A DNA stretch of 64,000 nucleotides from Senecio squalidus (taxonomy: Eukaryota; Streptophyta; Magnoliopsida; Asterales; Asteraceae). Made by a program: the position numbers and the translations under genes. The notes beneath the pieces were generated by a model. It was not told the DNA's origin, did no database searches, and saw nothing but the letters and a program-made list of their open reading frames with translations. The DNA is taken from NCBI GenBank assembly GCA_910822075.1, contig CAJVGC010000432.1, positions 1,860,001 through 1,924,000 on the forward strand, in the 5' to 3' direction. Shown piece by piece: positions 9,207 through 21,803 of this stretch; the first letter of the stretch is position 1, and each line of letters begins with the position of its first letter.

Positions 9207-12068
9207 CCTTAGTGTGTCAAACTAAGGTTTAGTCATCGAATAATAATATGCGGTCATAACATCGACTCATAGGGACAGAGAACCCTCGTCATCCCATATC
9301 AGCGATGAGGGTTCGTAAAACCCATATAGATCTATATATATGTATCGGTGGCTCAAAAAGAGTTACCAAGCGTGAATACGAGGGCCTTATACTACCACTA
9401 AGGCCATATAAGTAAAGTAACACTACATCTAAAGGCATCACAATCCACAATGCGTAAAACAAGATGGGCAACGAATAACTCACGGATAACCAGCAAATCT
9501 ATCGTCGGGATGACAAATTGGGAGAAATCACTCCACCGCCAAAGTTCCCTAGCATAAAGACATCGAATCAGTCTAAGTACCTCTAAGAGTCTAGTAGGGT
9601 TTAGCCTTGAATGATTAACGTTATATTATATAGTATATTCAAATGTGTTCTAACGAATAATATTTCGAGTCAACAGCGACGAGTAGAAGATAAAAATATG
9701 TCGACTCAAAGTGACGAGTAGAAGATAACGATATTTCGAGTCAATAATGACTACTAGAAGATATCGGTAATTCGAGTCAATGATGAAGGATAGAAGATAA
9801 CGATATTTCGAGTCAATAATGACTATATCGATAATTTTGAGTCAATAATGACGAATAGAAGATAACGATGTTTCGAGTCAATAATGACTACTATAAGATA
9901 TCGATAATTTTGAGTCAATAATGACGAATAGAAGATAACGATGTTTCGAGTCAATAATGACTACTATAAGATATCGATAATTTTGAGTCAATAATGACGA
10001 ATAGAAGATCGAATACTGATACCAAAGTTTAGTCGAAGTTTTCTAAAATCAACATTATGGGATAGATGAGTTTTAGTCAAAGTCGACGATTTACGAAGAG
10101 AAGTCAAAGTCAACTAAAAAGTCAACATTCGATATTCGAAGAATTAATTATTTTGAGTTAGAATAGTTTGAAAAACAATTTTATATAAGTTTAACGAAAG
10201 GTATACTTTATTATTAAAATTTAAGATTACAATCGCACTTTTGAGAAAAAGTATATTTATCGAAAATATAGGTTTTCATAATAATAAATATTATGTTTGT
10301 GATTGCGATTATGTTTTCGAGTCCAAAAACCTATATTTGTCAATATATACTATTTTATGTATAATATATTTATATACGTTTACGTTTGTTCAAAGTATAT
10401 AGGATTTAGGTGGCAAAACCGGGAAAATACGTTTGTTCCGCAACCCGTTGCGTCGCACAATCAACATGTACTGCGACGCGGTGTGCCAAAAACCCACTTG
10501 TAGACCTTTCTTTATACGGTTTAAGTATCGTTCATATCTATCATAAGTTGTAATAATACTAAGTATAAGTCCAGAGTGTTAAATTATATAAATATATGTA
10601 TATATAAGTTTATATATACTAAATATGTGAACTTTTACATATTAATTAGTTAAAATACTAATTAGAGTTCAAATAACATATTTTATATATACTTAGTCCA
10701 ATATTTGTCCAATATGTCCAATAAATTCAAGAACGATAAATTTTACGATTATAACATATTTACTTATAATTTCTCGTTTTATAAACTTTCATATTTATGC
10801 CATTTTTATTTTATTATTAGCTAATAACTTATAATATGAAGGTAATATGTATAACATGTTCATAAATTACATTTTCATCCATTTTTAACCATATTCATCT
10901 ATTTTATATATTACTTAGACGAATTAAGTGATAATTAAGAAAATGTAAAGAGAATTAGGGATTATTTAGAGAGTACCGAAGACCTCCGCAATAATATCAA
11001 TAAACCGCCAGAAAACGGTCACGAACTCAATCCTGGAAAATGAGCTCCAAAGATGGTGGTGGTGAGGATCCAAACTCCAAACACAAAAACACACACCATG
11101 TCAATACAAGAACTTAGAAGGAAAAGTAGGAGTAAAATTTAGTAAGAATTTTACTTACCAAACTTAAGATGACGAAATCTCAAGGTGGTAAATGAAAATC
11201 CGAAACCGAAAGATGAAGATGGTGGAAGGTAGAACCTTGTAAATCACATGAAAATCTTCATGTTAGAAATCTTAAACAAAATCACTACGAATAGAATGAT
11301 CTAGATGTAGAATGTAAAATTCTTACCAAGGAATATGAATCAATGAAGATGTGAGGTGATGAAAATGGTGAAAGAACTTCTTTGTCTTGTATACACTCAC
11401 TCAAATGCTTATTATAACTATCATATTTTCTGGAAATAAAGAGAGAAATGAGAGAATTAAGTTGGTGAAATGAATGGATGAATGAAAGAGAAAAGAAAAA
11501 GAGATGTTATATGTTAGTTTTGGAATGAAAGAGATGGTGTAACAAGTTTAGATCTAAAAGTTGCCAAAATGGACTTCAAGGCAAAGAACCAGCACATGAT
11601 GATGGTCAAAAGTGCAGAAAAGTAGCTCCTTCACGTGTTTGTGTGAAAAGCACAAGAATGCAAAATCTAGCAGAACTAGCTCCCTGCGTCGCAGTGGTGG
11701 CCAGTTTCGCGGCATTTTTTCGACGTTCGATTTCCGATTGTTTAATACGTTCACGATAGAAACTTAGGTACATAATTAACCCGTTTAACGGAATATCTAT
11801 GTAATATTAATAACGTTAATCTTATCCGAATAATCGAAGGCATAAACACCCTAACTTATCTTACGAGTGTATTAAATCTACTAGGCACTTAGGTATCGAA
11901 AATGTTCCCGTCACGAAGGACAAAACGATAAATAAATTCCCAACTAAAAAAATAAATAACGCGTGATAAAAGAAACAATAACAATAACAATAGGGTCAAA
12001 ACAAAATATCGATAAATAAAACGACAAGTGAAACACCAAAATAGTACCTCAAAAACACGGTTGTCACA
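9207..12068 (-). mobile_element. Long LTR-like repeat R2, truncated
   Basis: On the minus strand the unit starts TGTGACAACC at 12068 and is clearly related to R3 (30080-32485): shared blocks include ACCGAAGACCTCCGC, the CCTTAGTTTGACACACTAAGG block and an AGATCTATATGGGTTTTACA block. It is cut at 9207 where R1 ends, so its last 450-500 bp, judged against R3, are missing. A sequence array with units near TCGAGTCAATAATGAC occupies about 9655-10010. No coding domain was seen. Confidence 0.5.
9655..10010. repeat. Tandem array of TCGAGTCAATAATGAC-type units
   Basis: Units of about 30-35 bp alternate between TCGAGTCAATAATGACTACTA and TTGAGTCAATAATGACGAAT forms, each followed by AGAAGATA(A)CGAT. The last part contains two exact copies of a roughly 70-bp higher-order unit. 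R3 carries the same motif in the opposite orientation. Confidence 0.8.
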
Positions 12069-12540
12069 AATAAGTTACTGGTATGGTGATCGAATTTATT
12101 CACACAAACACTGCTAATTCATACGTTCAATTCTACTGAGTTTTATCAGATTGAAAATTTCAAGTATACCATCGAAATATTTTGATCTGAAAGTACATCA
12201 CGACTCACAGTAATCCTAAACTCGAAATCGCAAATACAACATCATCTTCATACGTGGATCCATGGGTGTACTCTCACAAGAATACAATGAAAATTGTTTT
12301 ATTTAACACTCTCTCTAGTAATGATATTGAGAAATATAAATTCGTTTGTTTTCTTATATATCCTAATTCAAAGGATCACATCAGCCTCCATATCCTTCAT
12401 AGATAACTTTAATGATAAGAAATATTGGATAAAAACAACTTTTTGCTAACTTGTACCAAAATATAGTCATATTATCAACATACCAGCAAATGATTATCTC
12501 ATTCTAGAATTACCAAATCTGCTATAAACACACTTGTCAA
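12069..12540. other. Intergenic sequence, nothing recognised
   Basis: AT-rich, no sustained reading frame. It may be the LTR side of the Copia relic that follows. Confidence 0.4.
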
Positions 12541-12579
12541 CTAGTTTTTATTAATAACTATTAGACAAAACAACTTCAT

Positions 12580-12665
<86 letters not shown>

Positions 12666-14450
12666 ATTGTTTTGGTGCTTGATTCAACCCATATAGAGAC
12701 TTGATCGGTTTGCACACCTTGTATTTATTACCAAGCACAATGAAACCTTCAAGTTGTTTCACATACATGCTTATCTAAATATCCATAAAAAAGAATATAT
12801 TGATATCCATTTGAGGCGTCACTAGATTGTTGACAGATTCCAAATTAATCAACACTATATTAATCGATATACGTTAAAAAGGTTCATTTATCGAAATCCT
12901 TGAATGACTGATCGATCTTGCCTTGGCTTGAACTTTTTAATAGTTCCATAGACTTTTAGCTGTGTTTTGAAGATCCAATTTTTACCTAAACGTTTGCTAC
13001 ATAGTGGTAAGCAATTCAACACCCAAGTATTGTTTCCCGTGATGGAATCCATTTCATCATATATTGCTTCTTTCCAAAATAAATATCTTGAGACTTCATT
13101 GCTACTATATGAGTATTGAGTTAAAAGTCATAGTTTGAACCTTCAATTTTAGGCAATTGAAAGTCATCAAGGACTTAGGATTCATGTCTATCTTGCTTTT
13201 ACTAACTTCAACTAACTCATTGGTGTCACTTCAATGTCATCGTCTTTATCTTATTGATTACACTTGTACTTAGGTTCATGTCATTTGGTATAGGTTTTGA
13301 TGATAATCTAGACTCATAAAAAATTGTTTCTCTTGACTCACTTAAAATATTAGCGCATTGTACTAGTGAATAGGAAAAGCGAATTGAGGTTACTAATGAC
13401 GGATGGAGGGATTTAAATCATTAGGCTCAACTATATAAGACGGACAAGCCTTGGAATTCTAAGCATATGCAATGAAGATTCAATCGATACCTCTTTCCTC
13501 CAAAATTTTCTTCTTTGATTCATTTAGCATTGCCACATCCCTACATCATCAAATATGAAGATAATTCAGGTTTCCGTGTATTCCCAATCTCATAAGGAGG
13601 AAAAATGGTCTATTTTTTAGGAACCATGTAACAAGTCGTTAACATGGCTTCGCCCCATAATCCATCACTCAAACCAGAGCTACACAACTTGAAATTAACC
13701 ATTTCTTTTGGACAAACCATTTTGTTGTGGTGTATTATCATGAAAAATATCGATTGATTCAAAATATGCATGATCAATATACCCACTACCTCTATTAGTC
13801 ATAACCATTTTAATCATTGCATTTTGTTGCAATGCTACTTCACTTTTATAATTTTTAAAGTTATCTAATGCTTTATCTGTAGAGTTCGACAACTAAATAT
13901 AACAAAATTTAGAAGCATTATCAATAAAAGTGACACCATACCTATAATTACTTATAGAAGGTGTAACATACAAATTTACATAAGTCACCAGGATTCGGAT
14001 TTATAGTTGTAAATGGTTTCCTAGTGATATTAGGAAATACAAACGTTTTGCATTTACTATATCACGTTATCTTGAAACATGCCTCGACAGAAAGTTCTTA
14101 GGTAGTTTATGTACAGATAAATCATGTCACAAATACATTATTTACTAAAATTAAATTCCAACGACCTATTTCAAACATCAACAATATAAGCACTAGATTT
14201 GTTGACCACGAGCAAAACAAATCCATCTTCAATAGGTTTCAAGTTGGTGAATCAGTTTCGATTTTTGCATATATGAGTAGTGGCATCCGAAACGTTGGAC
14301 AAAATAAAATCATCATTTAAATTTTGACCTTTGTTCGTGTTTTGATCATTCGATTGATTACTTGAACCATTTGATCCATTGGAGCGGTTTCCTTGACTAA
14401 ACCCTTATCCAACACGACAATCAAGCATTAAATTTTCAGATTTTACACCT
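12541..14450 (-). pseudogene. Ty1/Copia retrotransposon polyprotein relic
   Basis: Minus-strand pieces lie in the Copia order. Protease-like DATTHICKNRN occurs near 14270. The integrase core occurs at 13695-13892 with TPQQNGLSKRNG (TPQQNGVxERxN in active elements), then SGLSDGLWGEAML near 13655. A WIFKTQLKVYGTIKKFK segment lies near 12960 and the reverse transcriptase motif CKPIKSLYGLNQAPKQW is at 12668-12720. A (TA)n microsatellite has grown directly after the QW codons. Stops and frameshifts are frequent; no LTR pair was identified. Confidence 0.75.
12583..12663. repeat. (TA)n microsatellite
   Basis: An uninterrupted run of about 40 TA repeats inside the Copia relic. Confidence 0.97.
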
Positions 14451-15900
14451 TTAAAACAAGTTAACTATAAACACTAAATCCAATGATGGATCCAATTAGC
14501 CCAAAGCACACATGTCGGTCATGGATTAACTATAAACACTAAATCTAATGTCCGAAAGCGTACGTGTTTAGTTTGGGCTAACAATATAATATGGTCAAAT
14601 ATATACATATTTAATTAATCATATCACTTAATTTTAACTCGTTAATATTGCATTTAAGTATGATTGGGTATTGCTTTCGTACATTTATGCAGTTATGAGT
14701 TGAACTTGGATCCTAAAGCAGAAAAGATCTCAAACCAACAAAAAACAAAGATAAACGAAAAAAAAATTAGAGGATCGGTTATAGCCGACCGTCAGCTGAG
14801 AGGAGCCGGGCCGTCGGATAGAATTCCTTGCGGGAAGAAATTTTTCACTCGTGCCTTCAACCATCGGCCGGAGAATCCAACCGCCCGTTGAATATATGGA
14901 TCGGCTCATAAGGTTATTTAAGTAAACTCAAAGTTATGAATTAAACACACTTTTTACCATTCCAAAACAATAATTCGACCCTAGACAGCTGAAAGAGAGA
15001 TCGAAGGAGTTCCAGAAGGCTTTGAAGATCGAAGATTGAAGGCATTTAATCATGATTAAATAAGCGTTCATAATTTGGATTGCTTACCGTTAATTAAACT
15101 TGTAATCACAACATGTATTTTTGTCTTAAAACTTGGTTACTTTCCGCATTTTCAAGCATGAACTAATTCTTCTAAGTATTTGTTTGGGTACTTGAAGCTT
15201 AATTATGTTTTAATCAAGTTTATGCGTGGATAATTGGTTTTTTCCTTATTGTTATGTTTAACCGTAGAACCATGATTGTTTAAGGTACTTTGTTATCTAC
15301 TTAGCGTGATTGCTAAATCTATAACATAACTTGCGTTGTTATTAGTTTAATATTTATTTATAATTGTTTGACTTGTTAGGTAATTATAGCTTTAGACTTA
15401 ATTGGTATATACTAAGAGTAATAGTAATCTAGTAACTTACATGAGCAAGATAATTATACTCGTATTAGAGTAATTATAAGACTTTTGTTAACTCGGAGTA
15501 ACTAGATTAAATCATAAACAATAGTGACATACTTAACGCACAATTTTAGATGGACAAATCCAAGAGAACTCCTAACGTAAGAATAGTTTCGTACGGTTTT
15601 CCTTATAATGTAGAATTAGAGAACTTTAATTAACAATCTAATTATCTTAGTAATCACCATTAAACCGACCAAACGATAAATATACTTGATAAATGATAAT
15701 TTGTGTAGCAATTAGTAGAATTCGCTAATATTCCTTCTTTATAAATATTAGACCACGATTTCACACATCACTTGACCACCTATTATTTAATAATAAAAAG
15801 CTATCCATGACACTCTCTTGTTTTGCCTATTCATCATGGAACAAATTTGCATCTTGAAAGCTGTATGCATAACACAAATCTTTAATGAAATGGAAACTAC
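14451..15900. other. Intergenic sequence downstream of the divergent desaturase
   Basis: No convincing gene. A 75-codon open frame at 14664-14891 has no recognisable domain and ordinary surrounding sequence. 15010-15760 is AT-rich without motifs I can place. Confidence 0.5.
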
Positions 15901-17373
15901 TTAACCATTAATTTTTCGGTTTTTTGGAGCCAACGATGACATCCTTCTCTTGTCGGCATCTGTTGGTGGCTTAATAACATCAGTAGCCAATCCAACCAGC
16001 TGCAGAAACTTGATCACCTCCCATGTAAAGTCGAATTGCCATGATTCAAATCCATTTTGAGCCAATCTAGGGAAAGCATGGTGATTGTTATGCCAACCCT
16101 CACCTAAAGTTATCACCCCTAGCCACCTGTTTCAACAATTGCGATAATTTATCATATTATATAAACTTTTCCTATAATAACTTAAATGTTTTACAGAAAC
16201 AAACCAGTTATTGGTTGAGTTATCAGGGGTGTTATAAGGCCTCTCACCCCATAAATGTCCGACCGATCCTATCATAATCGTCATGTAGAAAACTATGATT
16301 ATCCGAACGCCCTAGATGAGTAAAGTCAACATGGTAAATACGTATTCAATCAAAACTTAAATCAAGCCAGTTTTCATGTGTGTGTGTGAATTCATACCAT
16401 TCCCCAAGCCAAGTAAGGGAGGCCTCCATATACATATAGTAGCATAGCAAGTGTAAATGGATGCCAAAAGTAAGTATCGTGAAGAAACCTATAGAACCAT
16501 TGTGCCTTTAGCTCCGGTACATTAGAGTATTCTCCACTTTTTGATTCTCCACCCTAATTCATTTAAATTAGTTGTGTATCGAAGATCACAATGAGATTAA
16601 GTGAAGGTACTAATAACAAGTAAACGTAGATTTTGTGAATGAGGTAATCACCTTTGAAGCATTGTACTCATTGTAACATAGCCAAACGATATGACTTAAC
16701 CAAAATCCTTCGATAGGGGAATGGAGGTCCCTCTCTGTATCAGCATGCTTGTGATGGTTCTTGTGTGTGCTCACCCAAAATATTGGATCTCTCTACACAG
16801 TCAAGTTTACTTATGTTAAGTTAGACATGAATTGTTGATAGTATCCTAAATGAGTATGCAATTTCCATCTTCTGACCCATTAATTACTCGAAATGCTTGA
16901 ATTACATCAAAAAACTAAACAACTTGAACTTATTTAAAGCTAATTATAGACAAAAAAAAACAAAAAAAAACATATTTGTACGTATATACAAGCACAATAC
17001 GTACCTCGCCAGAATGAGTGCCACAATAAGCAAAGAAATACTCGATCCATTTGGAGGTCTTGAAACTGCGATGAGTAAGAAGTCTATGATAACCTAGAGT
17101 GACACCAAGTGCGGTGAATAAAGTCAAGACTGTAGCCAACCTGAATGCGCCCCAATCAAACACGAGTGGAGCGCAAACAGCCAACACATGTGACACAATG
17201 ACTAAGCAAAGATTAGCCACGTCTACTAAATCCCATTTCCGGAACAAAAACCCTCCCATCCTCATCTCCTCCAACTCCAATTTCTTGTCATAGGAAGATA
17301 TACCTATATTCCGTGTGTTTCTGTTTGTTACCGGAAAGTAGGGTATGTTAGTAGATGACTGATCAAGTGACAT
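15901..17373 (-). CDS. Divergent ADS-type fatty-acyl desaturase, five exons, 332 aa
   Basis: A membrane di-iron desaturase predicted to introduce a double bond into a fatty acyl chain. Exons read 17005-17373, 16652-16792, 16398-16553, 16205-16311 and 15901-16126; all introns are GT-AG and the frame stays open for 332 codons. Histidine boxes are HRLLTH (about residues 92-97), HKNHH and HNNHH, with the extra ligand His in SVGHLWG. The N-terminus has no obvious plastid transit peptide, so the ER membrane is the likely site. It differs from the other copies: five extra codons in exon 3, a longer N-terminus, Gly instead of Asn before the extra His (MIGSVGH against FVNSVCH), and loss of the SARHG motif after box three. 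Substrate and position of desaturation cannot be read from sequence. Splicing is inferred by eye. Confidence 0.87.
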
Positions 17374-17441
17374 GGTTATAATGGCTAGTGTGAGTTTCAG
17401 TTTATTGAAATTGTTTAGCTAAAAGCACTAGGAAACACTAC

Positions 17442-17451
17442 ATATATATAG
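17442..17451 (-). promoter_or_regulatory. Probable TATA box of the divergent desaturase
   Basis: CTATATATATG on the minus strand lies about 70 bp upstream of the ATG. The hAT-like element begins about 70 bp further upstream. Confidence 0.45.
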
Positions 17452-18170
17452 GAAGTATTCAAAGATGTGTATTATTATTAAAAATAATATTATATGTATT
17501 ATAGTATATATCTATGCATGCAGTGGCGGATCTAGGGGAAAACTTCATGGGTATCCAATTTTTTTTTTACTGTAACGTCAAACAGCAAGGTGTGCTAACG
17601 TTTTCGTCCTTTGTCAGGGACGAGAACGTTAAAAATCGGTATTTTAGGGGATGATAACGATAAATAAACAAGTTCATACCTAAATTTCCTTCTCCGGAAT
17701 CATAAATTTCTAAGTCATGACTAGACTTTTTATTTTGTGATAAGTATGGTTTTTGAATCAGTGGCTCAATATAAAAAACGATGACTGTAACTCGACCAGA
17801 GTTTCTACTTCTAAGGGCTTGAAATGATATATACATGAATCATAAATATTATACTAATTAAAACTAAAGTGTTTAATTAGCCATAATTAATATATCTTAC
17901 TAGAATAAACAAAGATAAAGGAATTATATGAAATCATTATCACTTCTTTTATAATTATTGTCTTCATATATGTGTTAAAATGGAATTTTTTTTGTAGTCA
18001 TACGTTGAGATGGGACAAAAATTTATAAATTCTTTGTAAAAACATAACCAAAAAACAATAGAAAATAATATTGTCAAGTAAGTATACTGAAAAATAATTA
18101 TTATTATATTACAAAAATAAATTACTTAAGTTAGATATGCTGCTGAAAATAAACATCTTTAATCTTTAAT

Positions 18171-18636
18171 TCTTTAATATATAATAAAAAAGAGGCTTTA
18201 AATGTTAAATGGAGAATTAAGGGCCTTTGGATGGGTTAACTTTTTTGATTTCAACCGTTAGATCAAATTGATGATATCATCAAATACTACTTTCATTTTA
18301 CACCATCTTACAATATATAATAACATTCTCTCTTTAATTCTCATCTCAACTAAAATAAAAATAAAATTCTAATTTACTTATAAAATCACTCAATTTGGAC
18401 TATGATTTATCTTATTTTTATTTTAAATTCTTCTAATAAAAAATATCAAAACATGTGTATAAACGTAAATGTGTATATATTATTATAATCATAAACAACA
18501 TGTGTATAAACGTAAAGGTATATATGTTATTATTCGTATAACGTTGTCTTTTCATAATAACTTAAAATCTACATAAACATAATATTTACAATGCAATTGT
18601 TATATATGTTCGCGCTATCGCGAGACAATAATCTAG
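18171..18636 (+). mobile_element. Short non-autonomous Helitron
   Basis: Begins TCTTTAATATATAATAAAA and ends with hairpin TCGCGCTATCGCGA, then GACAATAAT and CTAG before a host T. It is alignable along its whole length with the element at 49957-50409 (shared TTGATTTCAACCGTTAGAT and TGTATAAACGTAAATGTGTA). No coding content. Confidence 0.8.
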
Positions 18637-18826
18637 TTATTATATAAATTGATATATGTTTAGCTACTGGATATAATATTATTATATAGATTGATAAATA
18701 TTAACTTTGTATAATGTATAATTATATTTAAATTGAAGAAATTGTTTTTGATAAAAAAAAAAAAAAAAATTACCCGTTCAACCAACCTGTACTACCTGAT
18801 GAAAGTACAAACAATTATTTATTTAA

Positions 18827-19040
18827 GAGTTAATTACATGGATGGTTTTTTTCCTCTTACCAATGTGTCACTTTTCGTTCTATATTCTGAAAAATTACAT
18901 GGATAGTCTTTTATTTTGAAGTTTTGCACATTGATAGTCCTTTAGTCCGTTAGGATTAACTCAATTCTGTTAGTTTAATCAAAATAACCATTTTTTCCTT
19001 TTTGTCTTATTCACAAAGGACCATCCGTGTAATTAAACTC
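18827..19040. mobile_element. Mutator-like MITE
   Basis: Inverted ends GAGTTAATTACATGGATGG and (reverse) GAGTTTAATTACACGGATGG bound a 214-bp non-coding element. The ends resemble those of the elements at 21804-22598 and 22932-24023. Target duplication was not resolved. Confidence 0.55.
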
Positions 19041-19724
19041 TAAAATTTACGCTCTGTTCTCGAGTCTAAAATTAAAGTAAAGGAAAGTAATGTAAAGAAA
19101 AGGAAAGTAAAGTATTTATTTTACTTTACAATCACCCCAAATATGGCCGGATTGTTTTATTGAATAAAATTTATAAACTTTACCTCCTAATTCTTTCCTT
19201 TACTTTGCTTTCTTTCCTTAAAAAAAACTTAAGAACACAACAATTTATTTATTTCCTTTCCTTCACATTCCTTTACCCTCAAAATAAAACTTGAGAACAC
19301 AGCTATTAATGAAAAAAATTAAAACTTTAAATCATGTTTTTTTGGTTTTCTTCTCCAAATAAAAACTCTACCATAACCCTACCCAAATCAAAATCAACAA
19401 TTAAAAACTAAAGTCCAAAATTATCAAAAATAAAGGACTACCCATATAATTTTTGAATCTCACTCCTGCTTTAATAGTCTTCACCATAAAAACTTATTTT
19501 TCTCAATTTCTTCAATTAAGCTTCTAAAACATGATTCACTCATTAACATATCCATAATAATTTTATAATACTTTGAATGTTTACTCGTTTCTTTCCAGAG
19601 ATATCCAATATACTTTTTAAGGGTATCCAAAACATAAAACGGATCAAATTAAAAATAAATTACACTTCGTGTCATAAGTTGAGGGATACATAACTATCTA
19701 TTAAATGTATATAGGTCCGCCCTG

Positions 19725-20830
19725 TATACATGCATGCTATAATAATATATATGGCTTATTTCTTTGTTTAGAAAATTAAGCCACCATATGGGGTCGGAAA
19801 CCAAAAAGATCAAACTACGAAACGGATTTTAAATACTTTGCACAAATATTAAATAGAGGTACTAAACATTCCGAACAATGTTATCTTACAAGAATACTTA
19901 ATTTGAAATTCACAACATCCAAATCTTTGATAGAGAAATATTTCATAGATAAGGATTATCGTTTTAATCAAATATGAGGTTCTTATCTATTTTCTTGTTT
20001 GATAGACTAATTATAGCTTGCATTCAAATATTAATAGAGTCTGATTTTTAATTCTATTTTATTTTAAACTTTTATTTATCTTTGTAAATACCGCGTAATT
20101 TACGGATTATCCGGTATAATCATAATATAAGCAAAACTAAAAATTTTATGTAAATAGAAAATTATAAATTGTATGATTCATCGTGAGATTTGTTCTTGTT
20201 TATTATCTACTTTCTTGTATACAAATTTAGTTTCAACTTTATCTTTAAATTTACATTTTTTAGATACGTTTAGTTTGATGGTATATGAGTGGTTAACTAA
20301 CTTTGGTTCAATTTTTGTTAAGGACAAAAATTGGTAGATTATTATATAGGGTCGTTATAATATTTGATTTTATATAAAAAAGAGAGAAAGAAAGAAAAAG
20401 TCATTATAAGTTAAATCGAAAAAATTGATAAAAGACGCAAACAAATTATTTATTTCACAAATAATAAATAAAATTATCAATTAATTATACTTATATATTA
20501 ATTTAAAGTATCAGTGTTAAATTGTTTAAAATAAAAACGTAAAAATAAAGTAGAGTGGTTAATAATTTAATTTAAGTAGAATAGAGTAACACAATTTATT
20601 GTTTAAATTAGAAAGATTTAAATGAAATTACTAATTTTGATATTATTAAAAATGACTTAATGGCTTATATTAAAAGAAAAAAAATCATCTAATGATTTAT
20701 CTTTTATATATCTATATATAGGAAAAATTATATTGAAACAATTGGGTTTTATAGGCATTGATCTCAATTCAACTCAGTATGTATCTATTTGCATTGAAGA
20801 TCAAGAAACCAAATTCAAATTAAAGAATTA
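19725..20830. other. AT-rich intergenic sequence
   Basis: No coding frame or repeat boundary recognised. Confidence 0.5.
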
Positions 20831-20834
20831 AAGC

Positions 20835-21190
20835 CCATTAGCCTAATTGGTAGCTACTATAGAATTATTGCAAAAATCCTTGCATATAGCCTCCTAAAAG
20901 TGATCTCAACGTAAGTTAGTGAAGTTCAAACCACGTAAATTAAAGGAAGAAAAATCACTAATGAGTTTATGATGTTCAAAATTGATTTCAAAAGAGTTTG
21001 ATTCTCTTAATTGCATATTCCTCGACTGGGTTATGAAACAAATGGGTTTTGGCATAATATGGAGGAATTAGATCAAGGATTGTCTTAAACCGGTTTACGG
21101 GTTGGTATTGGTAAATGGGTCACCAACCCTAGAATTTCAAATCAAGAAAAGGTTACGACAAGGAGATCCTTTATCATATTTCGTTTTTAA
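20835..21190 (+). pseudogene. L1-type LINE reverse transcriptase relic
   Basis: Three-frame pieces read KPISLIGSYYRIIAKILA (the RPISL motif), MMFKIDFKRV (the KxDFxKAFD motif region), NGFW, a W..WVTNP segment, and EKVTTRRSFIIF (the GLRQGDPLSPFLF region). The order and spacing match the RT domain of plant L1 elements. Stops and frameshifts are frequent, and no endonuclease part or 3' end could be tied to it. Confidence 0.6.
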
Positions 21191-21614
21191 TTTTGGCATA
21201 ATATGGAGGAATTACTTTCGTTTCTTTTAAGTGTAACCTTGTTAAAATCATATAACGCGTAGCTATTATCCGAAAGTTTATAAACTCATTTTCCTTTAGC
21301 TTTAACTTAAACGTAGACTTCATTAGCAAATAAATACTTGTACCACTCTATGTGCAGATTTACAAGATCTTTCCTACTGGGTCATAAGTATACGGATTAA
21401 TGGAATGAGATCAATGCTTAATATATAATTTTTTATGTTAGTTATTTACGATAAATGAATACATGGTCAAATGATGACGAACCAAATGGCCACCCCCGTC
21501 TTCAACTTCCAACAACCCCTAATCGGACCCCCTTCGGTCAATTTCTTAAATGTCAAACAATAAATGATGCCGATACATGGAAATCCAATTGTCTTTCCTG
21601 TTAGACAATGTTAG
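21191..21614. other. Intergenic sequence
   Basis: Nothing recognised apart from a 26-bp repeat of the TTTTGGCATAATATGGAGG sequence already present at 21051. Confidence 0.5.
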
Positions 21615-21627
21615 AAAAAGAATAAAT

Positions 21628-21787
21628 GGATGTTTTTTCTGGGTTGGAGCTCTATCTGGGGTTTTCTCCTTAAGTGAATATTAGGAGATATGTAACTAAC
21701 TTTGGTGTAAGGTTCGTGGATCGCATACTGCCCAAATGGATGTCACTGTGACCCCGAATCACTAACATTGTCGTTCAAAAAAAAAAA
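21628..21787 (+). mobile_element. Poly(A)-tailed retroposon (SINE or 5'-truncated LINE)
   Basis: A 160-bp segment ends in TTGTCGTTC plus an A tract and is flanked by direct repeats of AAAAAGAATAAAT (21615-21627 and 21788-21800; the A tract blurs the left part of the second copy). No clear pol III A/B boxes, so a truncated LINE 3' end is as likely as a SINE. Confidence 0.55.
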
Positions 21788-21803
21788 AAAAAGAATAAAT
21801 TTA

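Larger units (their letters stand above)
17521..19724. mobile_element. hAT-like DNA transposon, non-autonomous, with nested insertions
   Basis: Left end CAGTGGCGGATCTAGG and right end ATAGGTCCGCCCTG form imperfect terminal inverted repeats of hAT style. They are flanked by 8-bp near-duplications, TATGCATG (17513-17520) and TATACATG (19725-19732), differing at one base. No transposase was seen. The GGGTATCCAA motif recurs near both ends. A Helitron (18171-18636) and a Mutator-like MITE (18827-19040) are nested inside. The element lies about 150 bp upstream of a desaturase start codon. Confidence 0.72.

Noticed and set aside
15901..17373. Plastid MGDG palmitate Delta-7 desaturase (FAD5) identity
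   Set aside because: Same wider family, but the N-terminus lacks a transit-peptide-like extension and sequence alone does not give regioselectivity.
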